Notes: generated by a model from the letters alone, not told the origin. A DNA stretch of 64,000 nt from Paenibacillus camerounensis (GCF_000723885.1 NZ_CCDG010000078.1:1-64000), one strand, 5' to 3'; positions 9,338 through 17,922 are shown, numbered from the stretch's first letter. A program made the numbers and translations.

Positions 9338-9363
9338 GAAAATACCCTCCAAAGTGTCGATAA
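9338..9363 (+). promoter_or_regulatory. Candidate sigma-D (motility) promoter
   Basis: GAAA at 9338-9341, 14 bases, then GTCGATAA at 9356-9363 closely match the Bacillus sigma-D pattern (TAAA, 14-16 bases, GCCGATAA). It sits 42 bases before a chemoreceptor start, the class of gene sigma-D transcribes. One mismatch in each element. Confidence 0.5.
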
Positions 9364-9405
9364 CATAACAGGTAGACACAGAATATACACTTTTAGGAGA
9401 TAATC

Positions 9406-10227
9406 ATGGATAACCTTACTGCACTTGTATTAGCAGCACCGATGTTTAAACAGATTCACGCCCAGGATATTATGATCGGCATTACGGACAGGGAGATTTT
9501 TCATTACTATGCACCAAGCAAGGTGCTGGATTTCGGCCTGACTAAGGGCAGTCCTGTTCCGCCTGATGACCCCTCACTTGGCAATGCCCTTGCAGGACGT
9601 GCTACAACCAACCGTTTATCAGCCGAGCTCTATGGAGCTACAGTGATTTCCTCGGCCGTTCCGGTTTATGGAGCGGAAGGTGAAGTTATAGGCGCATTTG
9701 CGATTGCTTACACACTGGAGAATGAGGACCGGATGGAGCAGCTGACCGCGAATATCAATCTGATCAGCGGCCAGCTGGTAGATATGGTGCAGAATGTGGC
9801 TGCCCAGTCTGAGGAATTATCGGCAACAACAGCCCAGATTCTTGATAATTCACGGCAAACGGTTGAAGAATCGAAGCAGGTGAATAAGGTGGCGGGCTTC
9901 ATCAGGGAGATCTCGGAACAGACCAATCTGCTGGGATTAAATGCGGCAATTGAGGCAGCCCGGGTCGGCGAGCAGGGAGCAGGCTTTGGTGTCGTAGCAT
10001 CCGAAGTCCGTAAGCTGTCGGTCAACACCAAGGAAGCGACAAAGACGATTGAGGATTCACTGGCGCTGGTTCAGCGTTCTATCCGCCAGATGGAGCAGGA
10101 AATCGAAGCCATTGCCGCTTCTTCCGCTGCACAGGCGGAGCTGGTTACCCAGTTCAGCGATGTCATTGAACGGCTGAACGAAACCAGCGGCGAAATGACC
10201 AGATTCATTTCCTCGATCATCCAGTAA
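9406..10227 (+). CDS. Soluble chemoreceptor, YfmS-like
   Basis: The 273-residue product has no membrane segment. Residues 1-105 form a small sensor domain (MFKQIHAQDIMIGITDREI, then a GAFAIAYTLENED exit strand). Residues 115-273 are a short methyl-accepting signalling domain with the hairpin tip LLGLNAAIEAARVGEQGAGFGVVASEVRKLS that contacts CheA and CheW. Length and layout match B. subtilis YfmS, a cytoplasmic receptor. A TTTTAGGAGATAATC ribosome site precedes the ATG, and a strong terminator follows 14 bases after the stop, so it is a one-gene unit. Confidence 0.9.
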   Translation: MDNLTALVLAAPMFKQIHAQDIMIGITDREIFHYYAPSKVLDFGLTKGSPVPPDDPSLGNALAGRATTNRLSAELYGATVISSAVPVYGAEGEVIGAFAIAYTLENEDRMEQLTANINLISGQLVDMVQNVAAQSEELSATTAQILDNSRQTVEESKQVNKVAGFIREISEQTNLLGLNAAIEAARVGEQGAGFGVVASEVRKLSVNTKEATKTIEDSLALVQRSIRQMEQEIEAIAASSAAQAELVTQFSDVIERLNETSGEMTRFISSIIQ

Positions 10228-10240
10228 ATAGGGATACTCA

Positions 10241-10287
10241 AAGATGCTTCAGGGCTGTTCAACGGCTGGCCTGGAGCATCTTTTTTG
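10241..10287 (+). terminator. Terminator of the soluble chemoreceptor gene
   Basis: AAAGATGCTTCAGG pairs with CCTGGAGCATCTTT (one wobble) around a 15-base loop and is followed by a run of Ts. Confidence 0.85.
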
Positions 10288-10294
10288 TGTGCGG

Positions 10295-10316
10295 CAATCT
10301 TAATGCAATCTTAATG
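10295..10316 (+). promoter_or_regulatory. Tandem 11-bp direct repeat upstream of kdpD
   Basis: CAATCTTAATG occurs twice head to tail, so TTAA recurs exactly every 11 bases (one helical turn). Direct repeats with this spacing are the usual operator of OmpR/PhoB-class regulators such as KdpE. It lies about 40 bases upstream of a TATACT -10-like element at 10359-10364 that lacks a good -35 element, as expected of an activator-dependent promoter. Autoregulation by KdpE is my inference. Confidence 0.5.
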
Positions 10317-10400
10317 CGGTGACTGAAGTTGTAATACAATGCTGATTTTGAGCATGATATACTAGCTAACAGCAACCATAATGCCGGAAAGGGAAGTAAC

Positions 10401-13082
10401 ATGGCACATCACAGCGTACAAACGAAAAAACGCGGCAGACTGAAAATCTTTTTCGGATATGCCGAAGGCGTCGGCAAAACCAGCGCCATGCTGAATGCCG
10501 CACATGACGAGCTGCGGGATGGTGCAGATGTTGTTGCCGGATTCATTGAAACGCACGGCCGTCCGGAAACGGGAGTCCTTCTGAACGGGCTGGAGCAGCT
10601 GCCTGTGCTGGAGCTCCGCTCTAATCCGTCAAGCCGTCAAGAACGTGAGCTCAATCTGGATCAGGCGCTGCGCAGGCGTCCGGAGCTGATTCTGGTAGAT
10701 GAGCTTGCACATTATAATGCTGCCGGCTGCCGCCACAAAAAACGGTATCAGGATATCGAGGAGCTTCTGCGCGCAGGGATTAATGTATATACAACGATTA
10801 ATGTGCAGCATATTGAAAGCCTGCATGATGTCGTTACTGCCATCACCGGCATAACCGTTCATGAGCGGATTCCGGACAGCGTGTTTGACGGAGCGGACCA
10901 GATTGAGCTTGTAGACCTTCCGCCTGACGATCTGCTGGAACGGCTGAACAAGGGGAAGCTGGCTGCAGAAGGATTGGCGGAACCGGGCGGTCCGGCGGCG
11001 TATCTTCCGGTTTTTGTCCGAACTAAACTAATCGCCCTGCGGGAGATTGCCTTGCGTTATACCGCCGATCAGCAGGAGCGGATCACCCGGGAATCCGGCA
11101 GCAGATCAGGCAAAGACACCTATTCGACCGCAGACCACATTCTTGTCTGTCTATCCTCTGCGGCCTCCAGTAAAAAGGTCATCCGCACAGCGGCCAGAAT
11201 GGCGGAGGCGTTCCGCGGGTCTTTTACCGCATTATATGTGGAAACGCCAAAGAGCAAGGAGCTGACGGCAAAAAGTAAAGCCGAGCTCCGCGACAATCTG
11301 CGCCTTGCTGAGCAGCTCGGAGCCCAGCCGGCTACCGTGTACGGAGATGATGTAGCTGGACAAATTGCAGAATACGCCGTCTCCAGCAGGGTCACCAAGA
11401 TCGTGATCGGCCGTTCCCGCAGCGGTAAAAAAAGATGGATTGCCAAAGGTAATCTTATTGATAAGCTGACAGAGCTGGCTCCGAATATCGACATACATAT
11501 CATTCCGGATAACCAGCCTGCGCGGCATAAGCGTCCGTTCCTCTATGTCAGGCCACAGCGCTTTTCGCTGCCGGATGCATTGAAGACGCTCGGAATATTG
11601 GCAGTATGTACGCTGATCGGGCTATGGTTTCAATATCTGGGCTTCCGTGAAGCGAATATGATTATTGTGTATATCCTTGGTGTGCTGCTCAATGCCATCG
11701 TTACCAGCGGAAGACTCTACAGCGCGGCTAATTCGGTCCTCAGTGTACTTGTGTTTAATTATCTTTTTACTGAACCCTATTACTCACTGTTGGCAGCGGA
11801 CTCCGGTTATCCGGTAACCTTTCTGGTCATGCTGACCGCCTCCTTCATCAGCAGTACGCTGACAACACGGATCAAGGAACAGGCCCGCCAGAACGCACAA
11901 AAGGCTTACCGGACAGAGGTGCTTCTGGAGACGAGCCGGATCTTACAGCAGGCTGAGGATGAAGAGGCCATTATTAATGAAACGGCTGTCCAGATGGTCA
12001 AGCTGGTGGACCGGACTGTTATTTTTTACCCTGCCGGGCAGGACGGGCTGGCTGATCCGCTGGTTTATCCGAAGCCGGAAGCTGACCTGGACCCGTCTAT
12101 GTATACTGGTATGAACGAATGGGCTGTTGCCGACTGGGTATACAAGAATAATAAACGTGCAGGTGCGACAACGGATACTTTTTCAGCCGCCAGCTGTCTG
12201 TATCATGCAGTAAGGGCCGGAGAGACTGTATTCGCTGTAGCTGCCGTCGTGATGGATCAGGAAGAGCCGCTCGGGATTTTTGAGAAAAGCTTGCTGATTG
12301 CGATGCTTGGTGAATGTGCCCTTGCGCTTGAGAAGGAGCAGCTAAGCAACACGCAAAAGGAAATTTCCATCCAGATCAGACAGGAGCAGCTCCGCGCCAA
12401 CCTGCTGCGGGGGATATCGCATGATCTGCGCACACCGCTGACCAGCATTTCCGGCAATGCCGGTATACTGCTGGCTAACTCAAACATGCTTAGCGATGCA
12501 CAGCTAAGAGGGCTGTACACAGACATTTATGATGATTCGATGTGGCTGATTAACCTGGTCGAGAACCTGCTCTCCATCACCCGAATCGACAACGGCAGCC
12601 TGAACCTTAATTTCCAGGCAGAGCTGCTGGACGAGGTGATAGCTGAAGCGCTGCTTCATGTGAACCGAAGCAGTGTTGAGCATAACATACAGGTACAGCT
12701 GGAGGATGAGCTGCTGATGGCCCGGATGGATTCACGGCTGATCATACAGGTGCTGATTAATCTGGTGGATAATGCAATCAAATATACCCAGACCGGTTCC
12801 ACGATAACCATCACTGCGGGACAGGAACAGCAGACGGTAAGGGTTAGTGTTGCCGACGACGGTCCGGGCATATCGGAAGAAGCTAAGGCCAAGCTGTTCG
12901 AAATGTTCTATACAGCAGATAATCTGCGGGGGGACGGCCGCCGCGGGTTAGGGCTGGGGCTCTCGCTGTGCAAATCCATTGTGCATGCCCACGGAGGAAT
13001 GATAGAGGTTATGGACAATAATCCGCAGGGAGCGGTATTCACCTTTACCCTGCAGGCTGAAGAGGTGAACGTACTTGAATAA
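10401..13082 (+). CDS. kdpD: KdpD sensor histidine kinase
   Basis: The 893-residue product is the same length as E. coli KdpD (894) and has all its modules. The N-terminal KdpD domain has a Walker A motif (GYAEGVGKT, residues 19-27) and a Walker B-like LILVDELAHYN. A universal-stress-like domain covers about 250-370, four close membrane helices (DUF4118) about 395-490, then a GAF-like region. The kinase core has the phospho-acceptor in GISHDLRTPLTSI, the N box LINLVDNAIKYTQ, and DDGPGI. It senses potassium limitation or turgor and phosphorylates KdpE, whose gene overlaps it by 8 bases. No kdpFABC pump genes are within this window. Confidence 0.94.
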   Translation: MAHHSVQTKKRGRLKIFFGYAEGVGKTSAMLNAAHDELRDGADVVAGFIETHGRPETGVLLNGLEQLPVLELRSNPSSRQERELNLDQALRRRPELILVDELAHYNAAGCRHKKRYQDIEELLRAGINVYTTINVQHIESLHDVVTAITGITVHERIPDSVFDGADQIELVDLPPDDLLERLNKGKLAAEGLAEPGGPAAYLPVFVRTKLIALREIALRYTADQQERITRESGSRSGKDTYSTADHILVCLSSAASSKKVIRTAARMAEAFRGSFTALYVETPKSKELTAKSKAELRDNLRLAEQLGAQPATVYGDDVAGQIAEYAVSSRVTKIVIGRSRSGKKRWIAKGNLIDKLTELAPNIDIHIIPDNQPARHKRPFLYVRPQRFSLPDALKTLGILAVCTLIGLWFQYLGFREANMIIVYILGVLLNAIVTSGRLYSAANSVLSVLVFNYLFTEPYYSLLAADSGYPVTFLVMLTASFISSTLTTRIKEQARQNAQKAYRTEVLLETSRILQQAEDEEAIINETAVQMVKLVDRTVIFYPAGQDGLADPLVYPKPEADLDPSMYTGMNEWAVADWVYKNNKRAGATTDTFSAASCLYHAVRAGETVFAVAAVVMDQEEPLGIFEKSLLIAMLGECALALEKEQLSNTQKEISIQIRQEQLRANLLRGISHDLRTPLTSISGNAGILLANSNMLSDAQLRGLYTDIYDDSMWLINLVENLLSITRIDNGSLNLNFQAELLDEVIAEALLHVNRSSVEHNIQVQLEDELLMARMDSRLIIQVLINLVDNAIKYTQTGSTITITAGQEQQTVRVSVADDGPGISEEAKAKLFEMFYTADNLRGDGRRGLGLGLSLCKSIVHAHGGMIEVMDNNPQGAVFTFTLQAEEVNVLE

Positions 13083-13794
13083 ACCTTTGATTCTGGTTGT
13101 CGAGGATGATAAGCCGATCCGCAAGCTGATTACAACTACCCTTGAGACACAGGGCTATAAATACCATACGGCTGAGACCGGGGAAGCGTCCATTCTGGAG
13201 GCGGTATCCAGCCAGCCGGACCTGATGATTCTGGATCTGGGACTGCCGGATATGGACGGGGTGGAGATTATCCGCAAAGTGCGGGCCTGGTCGAATCTCC
13301 CGATTATCGTCGTCAGTGCGCGCAGCGAGGACCGGGATAAGATAGATGCGCTGGACGCCGGGGCGGATGATTATCTGACCAAGCCGTTCAGCGTGGAGGA
13401 GCTGCTCGCCCGCCTGCGGGTCAGCCTGCGCCGTATCCGCTATGACAGCGAGAAGCTGCAGAAGGATTCGTCCGTTTTTATCAACGGAAATCTGCGGATT
13501 GATTATGCTGCCGGCTGTGTGTACATGGGCGAGGAGGAAATCCATCTGACCCCGATCGAATACAAGCTGCTCTGTCTGCTCGCCAAAAACGCGGGGAAGG
13601 TGCTGACCCACAATTATATTTTACGGGAAATCTGGGGAAGCCTTACGTATGACGTACCAGCACTGCGTGTCTTCATGGCAACCCTGCGCAAAAAAATTGA
13701 AAAGCCGCCTGTACAGTCCAAGATTATTCAGACTCACATCGGTGTGGGTTACCGGATGCTGCAGAGCGGTGAGGAGAGCAAGATAACGCAATAA
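13075..13794 (+). CDS. kdpE: KdpE response regulator
   Basis: The 239-residue product has a receiver domain with acidic residues in VVEDDKPIRK, the phosphorylated Asp in LMILDLGLPDMDG and a Lys in DYLTKPFSVEEL, followed by a winged-helix OmpR-type DNA-binding domain (about residues 135-230, ending QTHIGVGYRML). The start is a TTG inside the end of kdpD, with GAGGTGAAC upstream. It normally activates the KdpFABC potassium ATPase. With no pump nearby, its targets may be the small membrane protein gene at 14335 or unlinked genes. Confidence 0.93.
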   Translation: MNKPLILVVEDDKPIRKLITTTLETQGYKYHTAETGEASILEAVSSQPDLMILDLGLPDMDGVEIIRKVRAWSNLPIIVVSARSEDRDKIDALDAGADDYLTKPFSVEELLARLRVSLRRIRYDSEKLQKDSSVFINGNLRIDYAAGCVYMGEEEIHLTPIEYKLLCLLAKNAGKVLTHNYILREIWGSLTYDVPALRVFMATLRKKIEKPPVQSKIIQTHIGVGYRMLQSGEESKITQ

Positions 13795-13799
13795 CAGGA

Positions 13800-13815
13800 T
13801 TAATGCCGGATTAAC
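13800..13815 (+). promoter_or_regulatory. TTAA direct repeat after kdpE, KdpE-site-like
   Basis: TTAATGCCGGATTAAC starts five bases after the kdpE stop and shows TTAA twice, 11 bases apart, echoing the repeat upstream of kdpD. With a terminator immediately downstream its role is unclear; it may be chance. Confidence 0.3.
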
Positions 13816-13819
13816 AAGG

Positions 13820-13850
13820 CCATACTCTTTTGAGTATGGTTTATTTGTTG
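13820..13850 (+). terminator. Terminator of kdpDE
   Basis: CCATACTC and GAGTATGG form an 8-base stem with a TTTT loop followed by TTTATTTGTTG. Confidence 0.8.
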
Positions 13851-13960
13851 TATAGGAAATGATACAATGCAAACAAATGTGGATAACTCCGATGAAAAAT
13901 AAAGGAGGGGTGGACGTGAAGAATCAGGAGACATGGAAGAAACGACCTGATACCACCCCT

Positions 13961-14046
13961 CACATTGTATTCGTTTTTTCGCATACAATTGGCCAGTTTA
14001 CCCTCATGGTGGCAGAATGTATTCGTTTTTTCGTATACATTAGGCC
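13961..14046. repeat. 52-bp spaced hairpin repeat (two copies)
   Basis: TGTATTCGTTTTTTCG occurs at 13966 and 14018, 52 bases apart. Each copy is a hairpin: ATTGTAT...ATACAAT in the first and ATGTAT...ATACAT in the second, both with a six-T loop and followed by a GGCCAG motif. The covariation of the outer pairs between copies argues that structure is conserved. An 84-codon open frame crosses the repeat but has no family signature. Confidence 0.65.
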
Positions 14047-14177
14047 AGGGTATGTGCCTATATTCGCTATTTCAATACAGCTGCCAAGAACAATGAACTC
14101 CTTAAGTGGGTAAGACTAAATTAAAGTTAAGCAGCTGCTAAAAGTCAGCAAATTAGGTTCTTAAGTACTCTATATAG

Positions 14178-14203
14178 ATCCACCCTTCGGGTGGATTTGT
14201 TCT
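14178..14203 (+). terminator. Terminator-like hairpin upstream of the small membrane gene
   Basis: ATCCACCC and GGGTGGAT form an 8-base stem with a three-base loop, followed by TTGTTCTGTTATTTT. No gene ends just before it, so it may end a short untranslated RNA from the 13.85-14.17 kb region. Confidence 0.5.
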
Positions 14204-14334
14204 GTTATTTTGAAGGCTTTATTAATGCAATCCCAATCGTCCGGGTGAAACTCTAATCCTGAACTAACGGCAGAAGTAGTACAATTGTTACATGAAGCAT
14301 AATACACAGTGCTAAGGCAAAAGGAGTCCTTACT

Positions 14335-14508
14335 ATGGAAAAAGGTTTACAATTAGCAGGTCTGGCTGCTGTTATGCTGGTGCTGCTCTATTCTGCCAAA
14401 AGTTTCTTTTACCGCCGTGATATAAGAATGTTAGGGCATTTGGAGGATGAGGCAGCTGTCAGGAAAGCTGAGGAGGTTGTGCAGGAGATGATCGGGCGCA
14501 AAAGTTGA
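14335..14508 (+). CDS. Small single-pass membrane protein, 57 residues
   Basis: This gene has a good ribosome site (AAGGAGTCCTT) before its ATG. The product begins MEKGLQLAGLAAVMLVLLYS, a single membrane helix with the short N-terminus outside. A basic stretch follows (FFYRRDIRM), then an amphipathic helix rich in Glu, Ala and Arg. It is longer than KdpF and does not resemble it. Upstream at 14223 is TTAATGCAATC, identical over 11 bases to part of the kdpD upstream repeat, suggesting KdpE control. Function unknown. Confidence 0.6.
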   Translation: MEKGLQLAGLAAVMLVLLYSAKSFFYRRDIRMLGHLEDEAAVRKAEEVVQEMIGRKS

Positions 14509-14548
14509 TTTTATGTCCGCTAAGCGATGTTTTTACTACCGATAATGT

Positions 14549-14814
14549 GTATAATAAACAAGACTATACTTATGACAGGAGCTGACAGGATAATGTAGGA
14601 TTTCTTGCGCTTATATAAAACGATAAAACAGAGTTCCGCGGGCGTCTTTTGCTTTGCGTGTTTTATGCTTTATATGCAGGAAGGTCCTTAATCCTCTCAC
14701 TCATAATAATAGCCTGAGCCGCCTTTTGCCTTGAGGACGGGTTAGCTGTATTTATTTGAGCTGTGAGAAGCTGGCCTTCTTGCAGCTCATTTTAGTTGTA
14801 CAGGAGGTTATTAT
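14549..14814 (+). promoter_or_regulatory. Attenuator-like leader of the ABC-F gene
   Basis: A TATAAT box at 14549-14554 starts a roughly 240-base leader. It ends in a 13-base stem (14758-14770 with 14776-14788, two wobble pairs, 5-base loop) followed by ATTTTAG, only 12 bases before the gene's AGGAGG. Upstream, GTCCTTAA (14684-14691) can pair with TTGAGGAC (14731-14738), and the short frame MLYMQEGP (14665-14691) could be a leader peptide. This layout fits drug-induced ribosome-stalling attenuation known for several ABC-F genes; the exact alternative folds are inferred. Confidence 0.5.
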
Positions 14815-16296
14815 ATGTCATTGATTAATGTGACTAATCTGACGTTTGCCTACGACGGCAGCTACGATAATATATTTGAGCAGGTGAGCTTTCAGCTGGA
14901 TACGGACTGGAAGCTTGGCTTCACAGGCCGAAACGGAAGAGGGAAGACGACCTTTCTGAATCTGCTGCTCGGCAAATACGAATACAGCGGAACCATTTCG
15001 GCAAAGGTTGGCTTTGACTATTTTCCGTTCCCGGTGGAGCATCCGGAGTACCTGGTATCGGACATCTGTGATGAAATCTGCCCGGATGCGGAGCGGTGGC
15101 AGTTCACACGGGAGCTCTCGTTACTGCAGGTTGAGGCAGACGATGTGCTGTACCGGCCGTTTGAAACACTGTCTAACGGGGAGCAGACCAAAGTGCTGCT
15201 GGCAGCGCTTTTTCTGAAGGAAGACCGGTTTCTGCTGATTGATGAGCCCACTAACCATCTTGATATGGAGGCAAGGCAGCTGGTAAGCCGTTATCTCGGG
15301 AATAAAAAAGGCTTCATTCTGGTATCCCATGACCGCGCTTTTCTGGATAACTGTGTGGATCATATTCTATCCATTAACAGAACCGGAATCGACATTCAAA
15401 AGGGCAGCTTCTCCGATTGGTGGGACAATAAACAGCGGCAGGATGCCTACGAGCTGGCGGAAAATGATAAGCTGCAATCAGACATCAGACGTTTATCCGA
15501 TGCTGCGAGGCGAACGGGCGGCTGGTCGGATGAGGTGGAGAAAAGCAAAAACGGTACCCGTAACTCCGGCTCCAAGCTGGATAAGGGCTACGTTGGGCAT
15601 AAGGCAGCCAAAATGATGAAGCGCTCCAAATCGATAGAACAGCGCCAGCAGAGCGCAATAGAAGACAAATCAAAGCTGCTCAGAAACATTGAAACCTCTG
15701 ACAGACTAAAAATCACACCGCTATCCTTTCACAAAAAACAGCTGGCTGAATTCGATCAGGTCTCGGTCTTTTACGGGGAGCGGACGGTGTGCAGCGGAAT
15801 CAGCTTTTCAGTTGAGCAAGGGGAGCGGATTGCGGTCTCCGGTAAAAACGGCTCTGGTAAATCCAGTGTGCTCAAGCTGCTTACCGGTGAACTTAACGGC
15901 TATTCCGGTACACTCCGAACGGGCAGCCAGCTGAAAATTTCATATGTCTCCCAGGACACCTCCTATCTGCAAGGCAGCTTAACCGAATACGCTAGGAAGC
16001 ATGAAGTTGATGAAAGCCTGTTTAAAGCGATTTTGCGCAAGCTTGATTTTTCCAGGGTCCAGCTTGAGAAGGATATGGCGTCCTTCAGCGGAGGCCAGAA
16101 GAAAAAGGTGCTGATTGCCCGGAGCCTCAGCGAACAGGCACATCTGTACATCTGGGATGAACCGCTGAATTTTATTGACGTTATTTCACGGATGCAGATT
16201 GAAGAGCTGCTGCTTGAGTCAGCGCCGACCCTGCTGTTTGTGGAGCATGACCGGGAATTCTGCCGGAATGTTGCCACGAAGACAGTTGCTTTGTAA
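14815..16296 (+). CDS. Lsa-type ABC-F ribosomal protection ATPase
   Basis: The 493-residue product carries two nucleotide-binding domains and no membrane segment, the ABC-F hallmark. Domain 1 has Walker A GRNGRGKTT, signature LSNGEQTKVLLA and Walker B FLLIDEPTNHLDM. Domain 2 has GKNGSGKSS, FSGGQKKKVLIARSL and LYIWDEPLNFIDV. Between them (about residues 210-310) is the charged linker that reaches into the ribosome. Length and linker resemble the Lsa group, which dislodges lincosamides, streptogramin A and pleuromutilins. An AGGAGG site precedes the ATG, and a leader with an attenuator-like hairpin precedes that. Spectrum of protection is inferred from family only. Confidence 0.88.
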   Translation: MSLINVTNLTFAYDGSYDNIFEQVSFQLDTDWKLGFTGRNGRGKTTFLNLLLGKYEYSGTISAKVGFDYFPFPVEHPEYLVSDICDEICPDAERWQFTRELSLLQVEADDVLYRPFETLSNGEQTKVLLAALFLKEDRFLLIDEPTNHLDMEARQLVSRYLGNKKGFILVSHDRAFLDNCVDHILSINRTGIDIQKGSFSDWWDNKQRQDAYELAENDKLQSDIRRLSDAARRTGGWSDEVEKSKNGTRNSGSKLDKGYVGHKAAKMMKRSKSIEQRQQSAIEDKSKLLRNIETSDRLKITPLSFHKKQLAEFDQVSVFYGERTVCSGISFSVEQGERIAVSGKNGSGKSSVLKLLTGELNGYSGTLRTGSQLKISYVSQDTSYLQGSLTEYARKHEVDESLFKAILRKLDFSRVQLEKDMASFSGGQKKKVLIARSLSEQAHLYIWDEPLNFIDVISRMQIEELLLESAPTLLFVEHDREFCRNVATKTVAL

Positions 16297-16334
16297 AAGA
16301 CCGGCTGGCCGGATATTTCGGCTGGCCTCTTTTT
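16295..16334 (+). terminator. Terminator of the ABC-F gene
   Basis: AAAAGA and TCTTTT enclose GGCTGGCCG and CGGCTGGCC, which pair fully with two wobbles around a seven-base loop; a T-run follows. Confidence 0.8.
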
Positions 16335-16379
16335 GCTGTAAACTATACAATAAAATCTAAAAAAAGGGGGCTGGCCGGC

Positions 16380-17600
16380 ATGCTGCTGAAGTGCGGGGAC
16401 ATTCTATCATTGCGTACACTGAAGGAATTAAAGCTTGTCGCAGGCGAGGATGGGCTGGATCGGGTCGTTACCTGGCCCTATATTGTACAGACCAATTCTG
16501 TACGGATGTGGATATTTGGCGGTGAATTGCTGTTCTTCGGCGGCTTGGGACTGCGCAGCGATTATGACAGCCTGGTTCAGCTGCTGGAGGAGGCGGAGGA
16601 GAAACATGCTGCCGGCGTGATTTTTATGGCGAATGAAGTAATGACTCCGGAGCTGATCCGCTCGCTGAAGCCGGCCGCCGACCGGCTGGGAATGCCCGTG
16701 TTCGAGCTGCCCCGTGAATCGATTCTGGTGGAGATTACAAAGGAGATTTCCGGCAAAATTTTTGAAGAGGAGAATAAACCTCCGCTTGCCGAGCACCTGC
16801 TGGAACGGCTATGCTTCGGCAACGCTGAAGCGATTAATGAAATCGTAAATAATGCCGCCTATCTGGGGATTGATCTTAGCGTCCCGTATCAGGTGGCTGT
16901 CATTTATATTGATAATTTGAACGCTTATTTAAGTAGGATGGGCAGCGAGCATAATCATCCGCTCCCCAGCTTCCTTACGTTCTACCGCCAGGTTGCTGAC
17001 AGCATTGTGAAACGGTATGATGCTTCTCTGCTGACTATGCATGATGACAACAGGATCTACCTGGCCCGCAAAATCGGCTCCGAGCAGGAGCAGTCCCAAA
17101 TGCTGCAGAAGATTCATGGAATCTGTGAAAGCATCAATGGCTATTTCAAAGGACTTGATGTGTATGCCTGCCTTGGCGGCATCTATTCCTATGCAACCAT
17201 CCGCAGCAGCTTCCTGGAAGCGGAAAGAAGCCTGGAGCTCACCTGCCGCCTCACAACCAAGAAACGTGTCTCACTTTATGAGGACCTTGGTGTATACCAG
17301 CTGTTTTTTCATATGAAGGAAGAGGAGCTGGAACGTTACTGCAGGCGCTGGATCGGCGAGCTGGAAGCCTATGACCGCAAAAGCGGGGCGGAGCTGATCC
17401 GGACGATGGATGTTTTTTTCAATCAGCGGATGAACCTGAACGACAGTGCGGCGGCCCTGTACATTCACCGGAACACGATGAACCTGCGCATCGCACGTGT
17501 GGAAAAAATCCTCGGCAAAAGCCTGAAGGATGCGGAAACACTGCACGGTCTGCTGGTGGGCATCCTTATTCGTAACTATTTGGACCGCAAGAGTGTATAG
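16380..17600 (+). CDS. PucR-family transcriptional regulator
   Basis: The 406-residue product has an N-terminal PucR sensor domain (about 1-125, with WIFGGELLFFGGLGL), a central GGDEF-like degenerate region, and a C-terminal helix-turn-helix (about 340-400: LNDSAAALYIHRNTMNLRIARVEKIL), the CdaR/PucR type. Relatives control purine, proline or sugar-diacid breakdown. Here the next genes form a peptide uptake and degradation cluster 320 bases downstream in the same direction, so peptide or amino-acid use is the more likely target. A terminator separates it from that cluster, so each has its own promoter. Confidence 0.9.
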   Translation: MLLKCGDILSLRTLKELKLVAGEDGLDRVVTWPYIVQTNSVRMWIFGGELLFFGGLGLRSDYDSLVQLLEEAEEKHAAGVIFMANEVMTPELIRSLKPAADRLGMPVFELPRESILVEITKEISGKIFEEENKPPLAEHLLERLCFGNAEAINEIVNNAAYLGIDLSVPYQVAVIYIDNLNAYLSRMGSEHNHPLPSFLTFYRQVADSIVKRYDASLLTMHDDNRIYLARKIGSEQEQSQMLQKIHGICESINGYFKGLDVYACLGGIYSYATIRSSFLEAERSLELTCRLTTKKRVSLYEDLGVYQLFFHMKEEELERYCRRWIGELEAYDRKSGAELIRTMDVFFNQRMNLNDSAAALYIHRNTMNLRIARVEKILGKSLKDAETLHGLLVGILIRNYLDRKSV

Positions 17601-17644
17601 GGATACTCATTTGACTGTTTTATGGTCATTATAAGAATTCTATG

Positions 17645-17684
17645 GCAGCGCAATTCCGGAAAACGGAGTTGTACTGCTTTTTTT
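17645..17684 (+). terminator. Terminator of the PucR-type regulator gene
   Basis: GCAG...AATTCCG pairs with CGGAGTT...CTGC around a GAAAA loop and ends in seven Ts. Confidence 0.8.
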
Positions 17685-17760
17685 ATGCTCTCGCATGTCA
17701 TTATAGTTAACATTAGTTGAATAGAGAATAGAAGCCTCAAGCAGAAAAAAGGTAATAACA

Positions 17761-17775
17761 TGTGCAACATGCACA
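17761..17775. promoter_or_regulatory. Inverted repeat TGTGCA-N3-TGCACA, candidate PucR operator
   Basis: A perfect 6-base inverted repeat with a 3-base centre lies alone in the AT-rich 240-base stretch between the regulator's terminator and the binding-protein gene. Its place and symmetry suit an operator for the upstream regulator; no experimental basis. I see no other strong signal in this gap apart from an AT-rich tract at 17795-17845. Confidence 0.4.
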
Positions 17776-17922
17776 GTGTAATAGCTTTTAAACCATATAT
17801 TAATCACATTATATATTTAAAATTGTTATGTTACTATTAATTACACCAAACGACGGGAGGATGAAGAGTGTTAGAATACATAACATATCATCACGGCCCG
17901 CATCATTCTAGGGGGTAGGAAT

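Noticed and set aside
13859..14113. 84-codon open frame across the 52-bp hairpin repeats
   Set aside because: It merely spans the repeats, and its lower part is obviously the palindromic sequence translated.
14335..14508. kdpF as the identity of the small membrane protein
   Set aside because: KdpF is about 29 residues with a different sequence, and no kdpABC follows.
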